Shown here: piece after piece, positions 1 through 7,045 of the stretch
Position numbering within the stretch: position 1 is the stretch's first letter
How the letters are laid out: each line of letters begins with the position of its first letter
From: Campylobacteraceae bacterium
Lineage (GTDB): Bacteria; Campylobacterota; Campylobacteria; Campylobacterales; Sulfurovaceae
Direction: 5' to 3'
DNA length: 10,175 nt
Assembly (NCBI GenBank): GCA_026985655.1
Contig: JALSQB010000039.1
Location: 1-10,175, forward strand
Made by a program: the position numbers and the translations under genes
The notes under the pieces: generated by a model
The model's input: only the letters and a program-made list of their open reading frames with translations
Databases searched by the model: none
What the model was told of the DNA's origin: nothing

Positions 1-1074
1 CAAGAGGACTTTGAGCATCTATTAAAACTTGAACGATGGGGACGATTATCAAGCTTTTCAGGCTATGGGCTTATTGCTGTTTTAGCCTCTTTAGAACTTT
101 TTGCACCTGTTAGCACTTTTTTATTTGTCACACTTGTTATTGTGAGTGCCATACTTATTAGCACAGGAAACCTTGCCCGTTGGGCAAATGTAACCCACCC
201 TATTTTACACGGAGCCTATGACAAAGTACCTAATATTCCAGAGCGTTATACCAAAAAGTATTATGCTAAAGGGAGCAGACGTTACCTTGATTGGTTAGAT
301 TGGATTGAACCTAAAGCGTGGTCATATGAACATAATATTATGCATCACTACCATTTAGGTGAAAAAGATGACCCTGACAATGTTGAGCTTAATACCCAAT
401 GGATAACCGAATCAAAAATGCCTATGTGGTTTAGATATCTCTTAATCTATGCTTTTGCTGCAACGTGGAAATTTACCTATTATGCACCCAATACCCTTAG
501 AGTTCTCGCAAACAAAAAACTCAAAGAAGAGGATAAAATTGAGATAGAAGCACTCGATTGGAGTCCTAAAACGAAACTAGGACTTGAACTTTGGATGGAC
601 AATATTTTACCCTATTTTATGATTAAGTTTATTGTTATTCCTGCACTCTTTATTCCTTTTGGGATTTCTGCTGTTTTTACAGCTCTTTTGGTGGTGGTTC
701 TTGCTGAAGTTTTTACCAATTTACACTCATTTTTAGTCATTGTGCCTAACCATTCAGCCGAAGACATCTATATGTTTAACAAACCTGCCAAAGGCGATGG
801 TGAGTTCTACTTACGTCAAATTATGGGTTCAGTAAACTACAACACAGGTTCAGACCTCATTGACTTTTTACATGGTTGGCTCAACTACCAAGTAGAACAT
901 CATCTCTTTCCTAACTTACCCTTAAGTCAATACCAAAAGATGCAACCAAGAGTTAAAGAGATTTGTAAAAAACACAACTTAGAGTACCGACAAGAGTCTG
1001 TCTTTAAACGTATGCAAATGACCATTGAGCTAATGGTAGGAAAAAGCAAACTTTTAAGAGTCGATGGCATATAA
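1..1074 (+). CDS. Membrane fatty-acid desaturase family protein (5' end missing)
   Basis: The frame is open from the first base, so the gene begins left of the window; 357 codons are visible. The internal GTG at 142 is not a believable start because the upstream codons continue the same hydrophobic segment. Histidine boxes typical of di-iron membrane desaturases are present, numbered from base 1: HPILH (66-70), HNIMHH (111-116) followed by an acidic DDPD stretch, and QVEHHLFP (297-304). Extra histidines lie at about 242 and 251. Hydrophobic stretches at about 22-53 and 197-245 would place the boxes on the cytoplasmic face. Such enzymes use O2 and an electron donor to introduce a double bond into an acyl chain. 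The Gln that opens the third box (QxxHH) is the pattern of front-end desaturases. The substrate and position cannot be told, and any N-terminal cytochrome b5 domain would lie outside the window. A promoter lies between this gene and the next, so they are probably separate units. Confidence 0.88.
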   Translation, partial: QEDFEHLLKLERWGRLSSFSGYGLIAVLASLELFAPVSTFLFVTLVIVSAILISTGNLARWANVTHPILHGAYDKVPNIPERYTKKYYAKGSRRYLDWLDWIEPKAWSYEHNIMHHYHLGEKDDPDNVELNTQWITESKMPMWFRYLLIYAFAATWKFTYYAPNTLRVLANKKLKEEDKIEIEALDWSPKTKLGLELWMDNILPYFMIKFIVIPALFIPFGISAVFTALLVVVLAEVFTNLHSFLVIVPNHSAEDIYMFNKPAKGDGEFYLRQIMGSVNYNTGSDLIDFLHGWLNYQVEHHLFPNLPLSQYQKMQPRVKEICKKHNLEYRQESVFKRMQMTIELMVGKSKLLRVDGI

Positions 1075-1077
1075 ACA

Positions 1078-1161
1078 TAAACCTTAGAGGGACTCTTCTA
1101 AAATTTATTTGGGATTAATCTTTAACAAGTATAATCCTAATCATTAGAAACATAAGGTTTA
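1078..1161. repeat. 9-bp inverted repeat bracketing the intergenic promoter
   Basis: TAAACCTTA (1078-1086) and its exact reverse complement TAAGGTTTA (1153-1161) lie at either end of the desaturase/pgbA-like gap, with the -10 box between them. AAACATAA also occurs directly at 1073-1080 and 1148-1155. This may be an operator pair or chance in AT-rich DNA; no function is claimed. Confidence 0.35.
1130..1135 (+). promoter_or_regulatory. Sigma-70 -10 box for the pgbA-like/glcD pair
   Basis: A perfect TATAAT follows a TTTAACAAG tract, and no convincing -35 hexamer precedes it. That is the usual look of vegetative promoters in Campylobacterota. Transcription would start near 1142, giving a leader of about 35 bases that contains AAGGA (1167-1171), 5 bases before the ATG at 1177. 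Confidence 0.65.
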
Positions 1162-1176
1162 CTTTTAAGGATTATT

Positions 1177-1866
1177 ATGAAAAAAATTTTAGTTATACTC
1201 TTCGCTTCTGGCTACTTTTTATTTGCCAATACATTACCAAGTAGCATTAGCACAAGTGTTAGCAATATTAAAGAGGGACAAATACACGTCACAGCAAATG
1301 TGCCAAAAGGCATGAGTGGTATTATTATCCATAACTATGGACATGGATTAAGTGCCATTACCCATACAACCATCTCTTTAGGCTCGGGACAAGCAAGCAT
1401 TCAAGAGTACACCACAATGCAACATGAAAATATACCAAGTATTAAAACAGCCGTGACAGTAGGCGATAAAGTTATCTTTGGAAACTTCTATAACAACGCT
1501 TTACTCATCGCACCCAATCAAAACAGTTACAATCAGATTACAAAATCTTTTCACAAAAATTGGATTCACCCAGATGCCTTTGCCTTAGATTTTATGAAAA
1601 ATGGTGAATCAAGCCTTAGCTTAGAAAACCTCAAAACATTTTCTAAACTAAATCAAATTGGATTGATACTGCTTGTCGATAAAAACAAGGTTCTCATCTT
1701 AGACCCCATGTCCAAAAAATTCTTAGGGGCATTAAATATGCAGACAAACCAAGCAAATCCTATATCTCCTTTTTATGCACGATTTAATCAGATGGACGTT
1801 TCAACATTTGGCTTGTCAGAAAAATCTTACACCCCTTACTTTGAATCAATAGCAGGAGTTAAATAG
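1177..1866 (+). CDS. Secreted protein resembling the PgbA/PgbB N-terminal domain
   Basis: A 229-residue protein with a short Sec signal peptide: Lys-Lys, a hydrophobic core over residues 4-16, and a likely cut after Ala17 (LFA|NT). The mature part shows no further membrane segment and no cysteine, suggesting a periplasmic or surface location. Its sequence style and its place directly before glcD match the N-terminal domain of Helicobacter plasminogen-binding proteins PgbA/PgbB, as I remember that family. The H. pylori proteins are about twice as long, with a charged, lysine/glutamate-rich C-terminal extension that is absent here. The product ends in Lys, the residue type bound by plasminogen kringles, but a single terminal Lys proves nothing. 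The ATG has AAGGA at 1167-1171. glcD starts one base after the stop, so the two are surely co-transcribed. The function in this organism is unknown; the assignment rests on remembered similarity and synteny. Confidence 0.72.
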   Translation: MKKILVILFASGYFLFANTLPSSISTSVSNIKEGQIHVTANVPKGMSGIIIHNYGHGLSAITHTTISLGSGQASIQEYTTMQHENIPSIKTAVTVGDKVIFGNFYNNALLIAPNQNSYNQITKSFHKNWIHPDAFALDFMKNGESSLSLENLKTFSKLNQIGLILLVDKNKVLILDPMSKKFLGALNMQTNQANPISPFYARFNQMDVSTFGLSEKSYTPYFESIAGVK

Positions 1867-1867
1867 T

Positions 1868-3241
1868 ATGTTAGAAAAAAAACATTTAAAAGCTTTTGTA
1901 AGCATTGTTGGTGATGAGAACATCTATGATGACAAAGCCCATATGCTAGCTTATAGCTACGATGCAACCCGAACACACTATGAACCTGATGCTGTCATAT
2001 TTCCACGACATGAGCAAGATGTAAGCGACATTTTAAAATACTGTAATGACCATCAAATAATCATCACTCCACGTGGTGCAGGAAGTGGCTTTACAGGTGG
2101 GGCATTACCTGCTAATGGTGGCATTATTTTAGGCATGGAAAAGCACATGAACAAAATCCTTGAAATTGACACTCAAAATATGGTTGCTATTGTTCAGCCA
2201 GGGGTAATCAACAAAGATTTACAACGTCATGTCGAAGAGCTTGGACTCTTTTATCCACCAGACCCTGCCAGTGAAGAGTACTCTACTTTAGGAGGAAATG
2301 TAAGCGAAAATGCAGGAGGCATGCGTGCTGCCAAATATGGTATTACCAAAGACTATGTTATGGCACTGCGTGCTGTTAGAACCAATGGAGATGTTATTCA
2401 AGCAGGAAAACGAACCATTAAAGATGTGGCAGGATACAACACAGCAGGAATTTTAATTGCTTCAGAGGGAACATTGGCGGTGCTAACGGAACTTACCCTA
2501 AAACTTATTCCTAAACCAAAATTTAAAAAGACCTATATGGGAATTTTCCCAAGCGTTGATAATGCGATGAATGCTGTCTTTAAATCCTTAGCTAATGGTG
2601 CGAACCCTGTGGCAATGGAGTTTTTAGACAAACTGGTTATTGAAGCCCTTATTAAAAAATTGGGTGTTGATTTACCCAAAGATGCTGGAGGTGTTCTCAT
2701 TGGTGATGTTGATGGAAATGTCCCTGAAGAGGTGGCTTTTCAACTTGAAACATTAGAGGCATCATTTAAAGAGAATGGTGCTATGGCATTTAAAGTAGCC
2801 CAAGATGAAGAGGAAGCAAAAGAGCTATGGTATGCACGTAAAAATGCCTCTCAATCCATCACCATCTTTGGAAACAAAAAACTAAATGAAGACATCTCTG
2901 TACCCCGTTCTCTTCTCCCTGAAGCTTTAGAAAAAATCTATGCTTTAGGTGAAAAATACGGTTTTAAAGTCCCTTGTTTTGGACATGCAGGTGATGGGAA
3001 CATTCACGTCAATGTTATGATAGATATTGCCCAAATAGACGAAGGTCACAAATGTATTGAAGAGATTTTCCAACTGGTTGTCGATATGGGTGGAACATTA
3101 AGTGGCGAACATGGTATTGGTACTTCTAAAGCCCCTTTTATGAACATTGCATTCAATGAGCAAGAGATGAACTTATTTAAAGACATCAAAAAAGCGTTTG
3201 ACCCAAATAATATTTTGAACCCTGGGAAGATGGGGCTGTAA
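1868..3241 (+). CDS. glcD: FAD-linked glycolate/D-lactate-type oxidoreductase, GlcD subunit
   Basis: A 457-residue flavoprotein of the PCMH/vanillyl-alcohol-oxidase type, which oxidises a 2-hydroxy acid (glycolate, possibly D-lactate) and passes electrons to a partner iron-sulfur protein. The N-terminal FAD-binding domain carries PRGAGSGFTGG (68-78), the pyrophosphate-binding loop. The C-terminal cap domain has GHAGDGNIH (372-380) and SGEHGIG (412-418), the signature metal/substrate histidines of GlcD and D-lactate dehydrogenases. It is slightly shorter than the E. coli protein (about 499). There is no cysteine-rich iron-sulfur domain, and neither GlcE nor GlcF is adjacent, so any partner must be encoded elsewhere. 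AGGAG at 1854-1858, inside the end of the preceding gene, serves as ribosome-binding site 9 bases before the ATG. Coupling to the upstream secreted protein is by a 1-base gap. The exact substrate is uncertain: glycolate by family name, D-lactate possible. Confidence 0.9.
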   Translation: MLEKKHLKAFVSIVGDENIYDDKAHMLAYSYDATRTHYEPDAVIFPRHEQDVSDILKYCNDHQIIITPRGAGSGFTGGALPANGGIILGMEKHMNKILEIDTQNMVAIVQPGVINKDLQRHVEELGLFYPPDPASEEYSTLGGNVSENAGGMRAAKYGITKDYVMALRAVRTNGDVIQAGKRTIKDVAGYNTAGILIASEGTLAVLTELTLKLIPKPKFKKTYMGIFPSVDNAMNAVFKSLANGANPVAMEFLDKLVIEALIKKLGVDLPKDAGGVLIGDVDGNVPEEVAFQLETLEASFKENGAMAFKVAQDEEEAKELWYARKNASQSITIFGNKKLNEDISVPRSLLPEALEKIYALGEKYGFKVPCFGHAGDGNIHVNVMIDIAQIDEGHKCIEEIFQLVVDMGGTLSGEHGIGTSKAPFMNIAFNEQEMNLFKDIKKAFDPNNILNPGKMGL

Positions 3242-3271
3242 TGCAACTATTCTAAGGAATAATTTTTACGC

Positions 3272-3277
3272 TATAAT
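3272..3277 (+). promoter_or_regulatory. Sigma-70 -10 box for the YihY/BrkB gene
   Basis: TTTTTACGC-TATAAT, with no clear -35 hexamer, lies in the 55-bp gap after glcD. Transcription would begin near 3284, about 13 bases before the ATG, so the gene can be expressed apart from pgbA-glcD. No strong terminator precedes it, so read-through from glcD is also possible. Confidence 0.6.
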
Positions 3278-3296
3278 GTGAGAAAAAAGAGAGACC

Positions 3297-4136
3297 ATGC
3301 AAAAAGCACCTTTAAAAACACGACACCTTATCAAAAGCTACTATGTGTTTTTAAGAGACTTTCTCTCCTCTCTCTTTCAAGATAAGCTCTCATACTACTC
3401 AGCCTCTTTGAGCTACTACACCCTTTTCTCAATTATTCCTCTTTTGGTGATTATTTTGTCCATTTTTACCAACTTACCAATGTTTGAAAATGTCTATCAA
3501 GAGATACAAACCATACTTTTTGAGAACCTAATGCCCATACATTCCAAAGAGATTTTGACCTATATTAATGGATTTGTAGAGAACTCTGGGAAACTTGGAA
3601 TGGTAGGTGTTGTTTATGTACTGTTCGCATCTTTGATGTTCTTTAAAAACTATGACTATATTGTCAATGACATCTTTGAGAGTCAAAGAAGAAGCTTTTG
3701 GTCATCGGTAACCGTCTATTGGACACTCGTGACACTTACGCCTATTATGATGGTTTTATCTTTTTATCTCTCTAATCAGATTCAAGTTATCTTAGATAAA
3801 AATCAATTTACCGATGGCATTGAACTACTTCAAATTTTACCATTTTTCATTGTTTGGTCCATCTTCTTTTTAAGCTATAAGATTTCAGCCAATGTACACG
3901 TTTCAGTAAAAGCAGCAATGATTAGCTCTTTTATTGCTTCCTTGGTCTGGTACATTGCCAAAAGTGGGTTTATCTTTTATGTAGTGCATAACCAAACCTA
4001 CATGAGCATCTATGGAAGTTTAAGTATTTTACTCTTCTTTTTCTTATGGATTTACATCTCATGGGCAATCTTCTTACATGGCTTAAAGTTTTGCCATCTG
4101 CTTGAATGCAGTGATGAGATAGAAGCCATTAACTAA
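3297..4136 (+). CDS. rbn: YihY/virulence factor BrkB family inner-membrane protein
   Basis: A 279-residue protein with about six membrane segments, near residues 38-60, 98-118, 138-160, 178-195, 206-230 and 238-262. The family hallmarks are the first segment, LSYYTLFSIIPLL (38-50), and the last, rich in Phe and Trp (LFFFLWIYISWAIF, 246-259). The family was once called ribonuclease BN, but that activity belongs to another protein (RNase Z-like), so the rbn symbol is only a traditional label; the true role is unknown, probably transport or envelope related. The ribosome site is weak (an AGAGAG run just before ACC-ATG). It follows glcD as in Campylobacter, to my recollection. Tandem stops (TAA TAA) end the frame, and the first overlaps the stop of the convergent dgkA gene by 4 bp. 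Confidence 0.88.
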   Translation: MQKAPLKTRHLIKSYYVFLRDFLSSLFQDKLSYYSASLSYYTLFSIIPLLVIILSIFTNLPMFENVYQEIQTILFENLMPIHSKEILTYINGFVENSGKLGMVGVVYVLFASLMFFKNYDYIVNDIFESQRRSFWSSVTVYWTLVTLTPIMMVLSFYLSNQIQVILDKNQFTDGIELLQILPFFIVWSIFFLSYKISANVHVSVKAAMISSFIASLVWYIAKSGFIFYVVHNQTYMSIYGSLSILLFFFLWIYISWAIFLHGLKFCHLLECSDEIEAIN

Positions 4137-4495
4137 TAAAAAGTATCTACCCCAATAATAATCCAACAAGCAATGTGTAAAATCACCGTAAAGAGAACTG
4201 CTGAAGAGCCAAGGTCTTTGGCTGCTTTGGCTAAAGAGTGAATCTCTGTGGTAACCAAGTCCACCACATTCTCAATAGCAGAATTAAGTAACTCTGCGAC
4301 CATAATCATAAAGTAACTCATCAAAAGTACCAATTTATAGATAAGTTCAAATGGCATAAAATAGATAGCTGGCAATACAATTAATGCAATAAAAAGCTCC
4401 AACTTAAAAGAGGTTTCTGTTTTAATCGCATGGACTAAACCATCTAAAGCATAAGAGGCATTTTTAAAAAGGGTATATTTTGGTTTATTATTCAT
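4133..4495 (-). CDS. dgkA: Diacylglycerol kinase (integral membrane, prokaryotic type)
   Basis: A 120-residue inner-membrane enzyme, the usual size for the small trimeric bacterial family, which phosphorylates diacylglycerol with ATP to phosphatidic acid for lipid recycling. Three membrane segments fit residues about 33-48, 52-70 and 99-117. The catalytic signature is present: AELLNSAIENVVD (67-79), with Glu68, Asn71 and Glu75, then AAKDLGSSAV (91-100), with Lys93 and Asp94. These match E. coli Glu69, Asn72, Glu76, Lys94 and Asp95. The N-terminal amphipathic part (FKNASYALDGL) is also typical. It is the last gene of the ftsI operon, starting 3 bases after the lipoprotein stop. Its ribosome site is poor (TTTGGA), so translation may depend on coupling to the gene before it. 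In some Gram-positives this fold phosphorylates undecaprenol instead; the E. coli-like residues favour diacylglycerol. Confidence 0.93.
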   Translation of the reverse strand: MNNKPKYTLFKNASYALDGLVHAIKTETSFKLELFIALIVLPAIYFMPFELIYKLVLLMSYFMIMVAELLNSAIENVVDLVTTEIHSLAKAAKDLGSSAVLFTVILHIACWIIIGVDTFY

Positions 4496-4498
4496 AGA

Positions 4499-5053
4499 TT
4501 ACAGTCCAAAGGTTAAGACAATTTGACCATTTCTAACATCAATTCCTTTAACAAGAGAGGAACCCATTCCTGCTTTTGAAATGTTATAGATAGGTTTTTT
4601 TGAAATGGTTTCAGCAATTAACAATCCAAGTGCATTTCGCATGTCATTTGTCAAATACTTTGCCAAAGAAAAATCTTGAAACTTCAAATCTTGAACCATA
4701 GGATTGGCTAAATATAAATTTTGTGTTTTAGGGTCATAACGTACGCCCGAAGAGAGACTTAATTTCCCTCCTAAGCCATTGGGTAAAAACATATTGGTCA
4801 CATTAAATCCTGTTCCAATAGAGAGTTTATCTGAACCTGCTTGTCCTAAAATATTGGGGTCACGCATCTCAACTGTCCCAAAACTTCTACTCTCTTTGAC
4901 GGGAAATTGTCCTGCTAATGTAGAGTTTATCATGCTCATAGGCACGGTAATAGAGTAACCTCGTCCTTGTGGGTCAATCCCAACACATGCTGTAAAAGAG
5001 CCTACTAAAAGCCCTAATATTACCAAGAGTGATTTTTTTGCAATTGTTTTCAT
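4499..5053 (-). CDS. YceB-like DUF1439 lipoprotein
   Basis: A 184-residue protein with a lipoprotein-type leader: Lys2, Lys6 and Lys7, a hydrophobic core (9-18) and FTAC ending at Cys23. Phe at -3 is a slightly atypical lipobox. The mature protein is beta-rich and has no other membrane segment. Length and pattern, including SITVPMSMINSTL after the leader and NPMVQDLKF in the second half, fit the YceB/DUF1439 family (E. coli YceB about 186 residues). I recall that family having a TULIP-like lipid-binding fold, which would suit a periplasm-facing lipoprotein, but no ligand is known. The start is well set by AAAGG (5060-5064) placed 6 bases upstream and overlapping the ftsI stop codon. Its position between ftsI and dgkA hints at a role in envelope lipid handling during growth or division; that is inference. 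Family assignment is from memory of the pattern. Confidence 0.7.
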   Translation of the reverse strand: MKTIAKKSLLVILGLLVGSFTACVGIDPQGRGYSITVPMSMINSTLAGQFPVKESRSFGTVEMRDPNILGQAGSDKLSIGTGFNVTNMFLPNGLGGKLSLSSGVRYDPKTQNLYLANPMVQDLKFQDFSLAKYLTNDMRNALGLLIAETISKKPIYNISKAGMGSSLVKGIDVRNGQIVLTFGL

Positions 5054-5059
5054 ATCTAT

Positions 5060-5064
5060 CCTTT
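5060..5064 (-). promoter_or_regulatory. Ribosome-binding site overlapping the ftsI stop
   Basis: AAAGG on the minus strand shares bases with the TAA of ftsI (5063-5065) and sits 6 bases from the lipoprotein ATG. This fixes the downstream start and suggests that ribosomes ending ftsI can reinitiate there. Confidence 0.6.
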
Positions 5065-6961
5065 AAAATTTAGTTGTTGTTTCTATATCGTGTGCTTTGT
5101 TGTAAGCTTTAATTTTACGCACATACGCATCATGCTTTCTTTTACGCATGGCTTCTCTTTTAAGTAAATCTATTTTTGCCTGTGCGTGATTGACAATTAA
5201 ATATTTTTGCTCAACCATCTTTCCAATAATTTTTTGAAAAGTAGGGGCTGCTGTTTGTGATGCGAAATAGACTTTTTTAGGTTTAATCACAAAAACACCG
5301 ATACTGTATTTATGTCCATACTCATCATTGGCAAAACCAAAGAAGCTACTGTGGTACTTCTCCACATAACGCCCATGTTCAGAGATGTGTGCTGTTCCTG
5401 TTTTACCACCCACCTCTAATCCATCATATTGAGCAGCCGTTCCTGTTCCTCTATTGACCGTACCTAACAACATATCTTTAACAATATCTGCTGTCTTAGC
5501 CGAACATGCTTGTAGTGAGGCTACCGTCACAGGAGGAGCATAGTGTTTGGAATTTTTATCACTCATCGTGTGAACAATTTTGGGCGTAACAGCAATGCCA
5601 TCATTGTTAAAAGCAGAATAACCTTTCATCAGTTGCATAAAGTTTACAAGCAGTCCATAACCATATGCCGTATTTGCAGCATGTACTTTATAGTTAAGCA
5701 AATAAGCTGGTTTAATCCTTCCTGCTAACTCTTTTGAAAGGTCAATCCCTGAAAGTCGTGCAAAACCGAATTTTCTCCAACCATTATATAGCTCTTCTCC
5801 AGAGAGTCGCCATGCAATTTTAGAAATACCAATATTCGAAGAGTACATAACAATTCCCTTTGGGGTTAAAGCTTTAAAGTTATCATCATCTGAAATTGTA
5901 TAATGCTTATTGACCACAAATTTTCCACCTAAGGGGATTGGTTTTCTTAAATTGACTTTGTTGTGTTCTATTGCCACAGCCATGGTAAAGGGTTTCATAA
6001 CAGAACCTGGCTCATAAAGATACTCGGCAAAATTTGGGTTCAATATATTGACATCTTTTTGATGAATGTAAGAGGGATTAAAACGCTCTGAAGTGGCTAA
6101 AGCCAACAACTGACCTGTTTGAGAATCCATCACTGCTGCCATCACCTCCTCTGCTGCTGTTTGATTTTTCATCTCATCTAAAATAGTTTCTACCTCTTTT
6201 TGAAATGCGATTGGGATATTAAGATGCAAGTCCAAGCCATCTACCCTTTTCGTCTCTTTACTCTCACCATTGAGTAGAGGTGTACGAAGTGCATCACTTT
6301 TTCCTTGAATTTTTCCATCTCGTTCGGGCAATAAATAAGCACTATAAGCCTTTTCTAATCCCTTAATCCCTGTTGATTTTTTATATTTCTCTCCTGTTTG
6401 ACGTACATATCCTAAAACAGGTGTCAATGTGTTTTTATGAGGGAAATAACGGTTTTCACTAAAAGGAACAATATCTAAAGCATGAATCATATGTGGTTTT
6501 TTAGGATTGAGTGGACGAAATATCTTTAACCTCATCATCTTATGTGAAAGTGATTTTAAATCACTTGCTAGACGATAATCTAAATTATTTGCGATAACAA
6601 TATATCCTGATTTTGCTTTGCCTGATTTATCGACAAACTTAGATGCCACTTCTTCTTCACTCATGCCAGAGTAGATAGAAAAAAGCTTAATAAAAAGATT
6701 CTTTTTTGTTGGGTCAATACTTCGGGTATTGATTTCAGCTTTAAAAAGTTTATTGCTATATGCCAAAACAAAATTATCAGCTGAAATAATTTTACCTCGA
6801 ACTGCCTTATTCTCAACGCTAACAATTTTTGAGTTTAAGGTATCAGCATGCATCACTTTATTGGCTAAATTTATTAAAAATATAAAAAATAGTAAAAATA
6901 TTCCCAAAAACATTGCTAATAAGATGGCTGAACGATAACGTATCATTTTATTTTCTTGCAT
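5063..6961 (-). CDS. ftsI: Peptidoglycan D,D-transpeptidase FtsI (class B PBP, PBP3-type)
   Basis: A 632-residue class B penicillin-binding protein that cross-links septal peptidoglycan. A short cytoplasmic tail and one membrane anchor (about 12-34) lead to the pedestal domain starting at VRGKI (54-58). The transpeptidase domain has all three active-site motifs: S320-V-M-K323 (acylated serine and general base), S374-S375-N376, and K520-T521-G522. FtsI is preferred over the elongation enzyme PBP2 because of the divergent ftsW neighbour and the style of the pedestal region; PBP2 is the main alternative. There is no PASTA domain. The first ATG (6961) has AAAAGG 5 bases upstream; Met6 is less likely because its upstream site is poor. 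It is the first gene of an operon with the lipoprotein (9-base gap) and dgkA. A basic, repeat-free tail of about 40 residues follows the catalytic domain. Confidence 0.92.
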   Translation of the reverse strand: MQENKMIRYRSAILLAMFLGIFLLFFIFLINLANKVMHADTLNSKIVSVENKAVRGKIISADNFVLAYSNKLFKAEINTRSIDPTKKNLFIKLFSIYSGMSEEEVASKFVDKSGKAKSGYIVIANNLDYRLASDLKSLSHKMMRLKIFRPLNPKKPHMIHALDIVPFSENRYFPHKNTLTPVLGYVRQTGEKYKKSTGIKGLEKAYSAYLLPERDGKIQGKSDALRTPLLNGESKETKRVDGLDLHLNIPIAFQKEVETILDEMKNQTAAEEVMAAVMDSQTGQLLALATSERFNPSYIHQKDVNILNPNFAEYLYEPGSVMKPFTMAVAIEHNKVNLRKPIPLGGKFVVNKHYTISDDDNFKALTPKGIVMYSSNIGISKIAWRLSGEELYNGWRKFGFARLSGIDLSKELAGRIKPAYLLNYKVHAANTAYGYGLLVNFMQLMKGYSAFNNDGIAVTPKIVHTMSDKNSKHYAPPVTVASLQACSAKTADIVKDMLLGTVNRGTGTAAQYDGLEVGGKTGTAHISEHGRYVEKYHSSFFGFANDEYGHKYSIGVFVIKPKKVYFASQTAAPTFQKIIGKMVEQKYLIVNHAQAKIDLLKREAMRKRKHDAYVRKIKAYNKAHDIETTTKF

Positions 6962-6990
6962 ATTAGCCTTTTCTAAGTAGTTAAAAAGAG

Positions 6991-6996
6991 ATTTTA
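6991..6996 (-). promoter_or_regulatory. Predicted -10 box for the ftsI operon
   Basis: Read on the minus strand, TAAAAT follows an AATTTTAG tract. Transcription would start near 6984, leaving a leader of about 23 bases with AAAAGG before the ftsI ATG. It forms one arm of the palindrome ATTTTA-C-TAAAAT (6991-7003). Confidence 0.5.
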
Positions 6997-7008
6997 CTAA
7001 AATTCTGA

Positions 7009-7014
7009 TAAAAT
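7009..7014 (+). promoter_or_regulatory. Predicted -10 box for ftsW-murG
   Basis: GATAAAAT after a T-rich stretch resembles Campylobacterota vegetative promoters. Transcription would start near 7021, 25 bases before the ftsW ATG. A second candidate TAAAAT lies at 6998-7003. A TATAAT at 7038-7043 is too close to the ATG to serve ftsW. Confidence 0.5.
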
Positions 7015-7045
7015 ATGCCCATTAAACCAATAAAGAATATAATTC

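Noticed and set aside
142..1074. GTG at 142 as the start of the desaturase gene
   Set aside because: The same frame is open back to base 1 and encodes a plausible membrane segment; starting at 142 would cut through it.
1084..1110. Short hairpin (AGAG-GGA-CTCT) after the desaturase as a terminator
   Set aside because: The stem is only 4 bp and no true T tract follows, only a mixed A/T stretch.
3248..3267. TATTC-TAAG-GAATA followed by a T run after glcD as a terminator
   Set aside because: The stem is 5 bp with only one G-C pair, and the T run merges into the next promoter; too weak to call.
7038..7043. TATAAT directly before ftsW as its promoter
   Set aside because: Transcription would start inside the coding region; the start codon could not be on the RNA.
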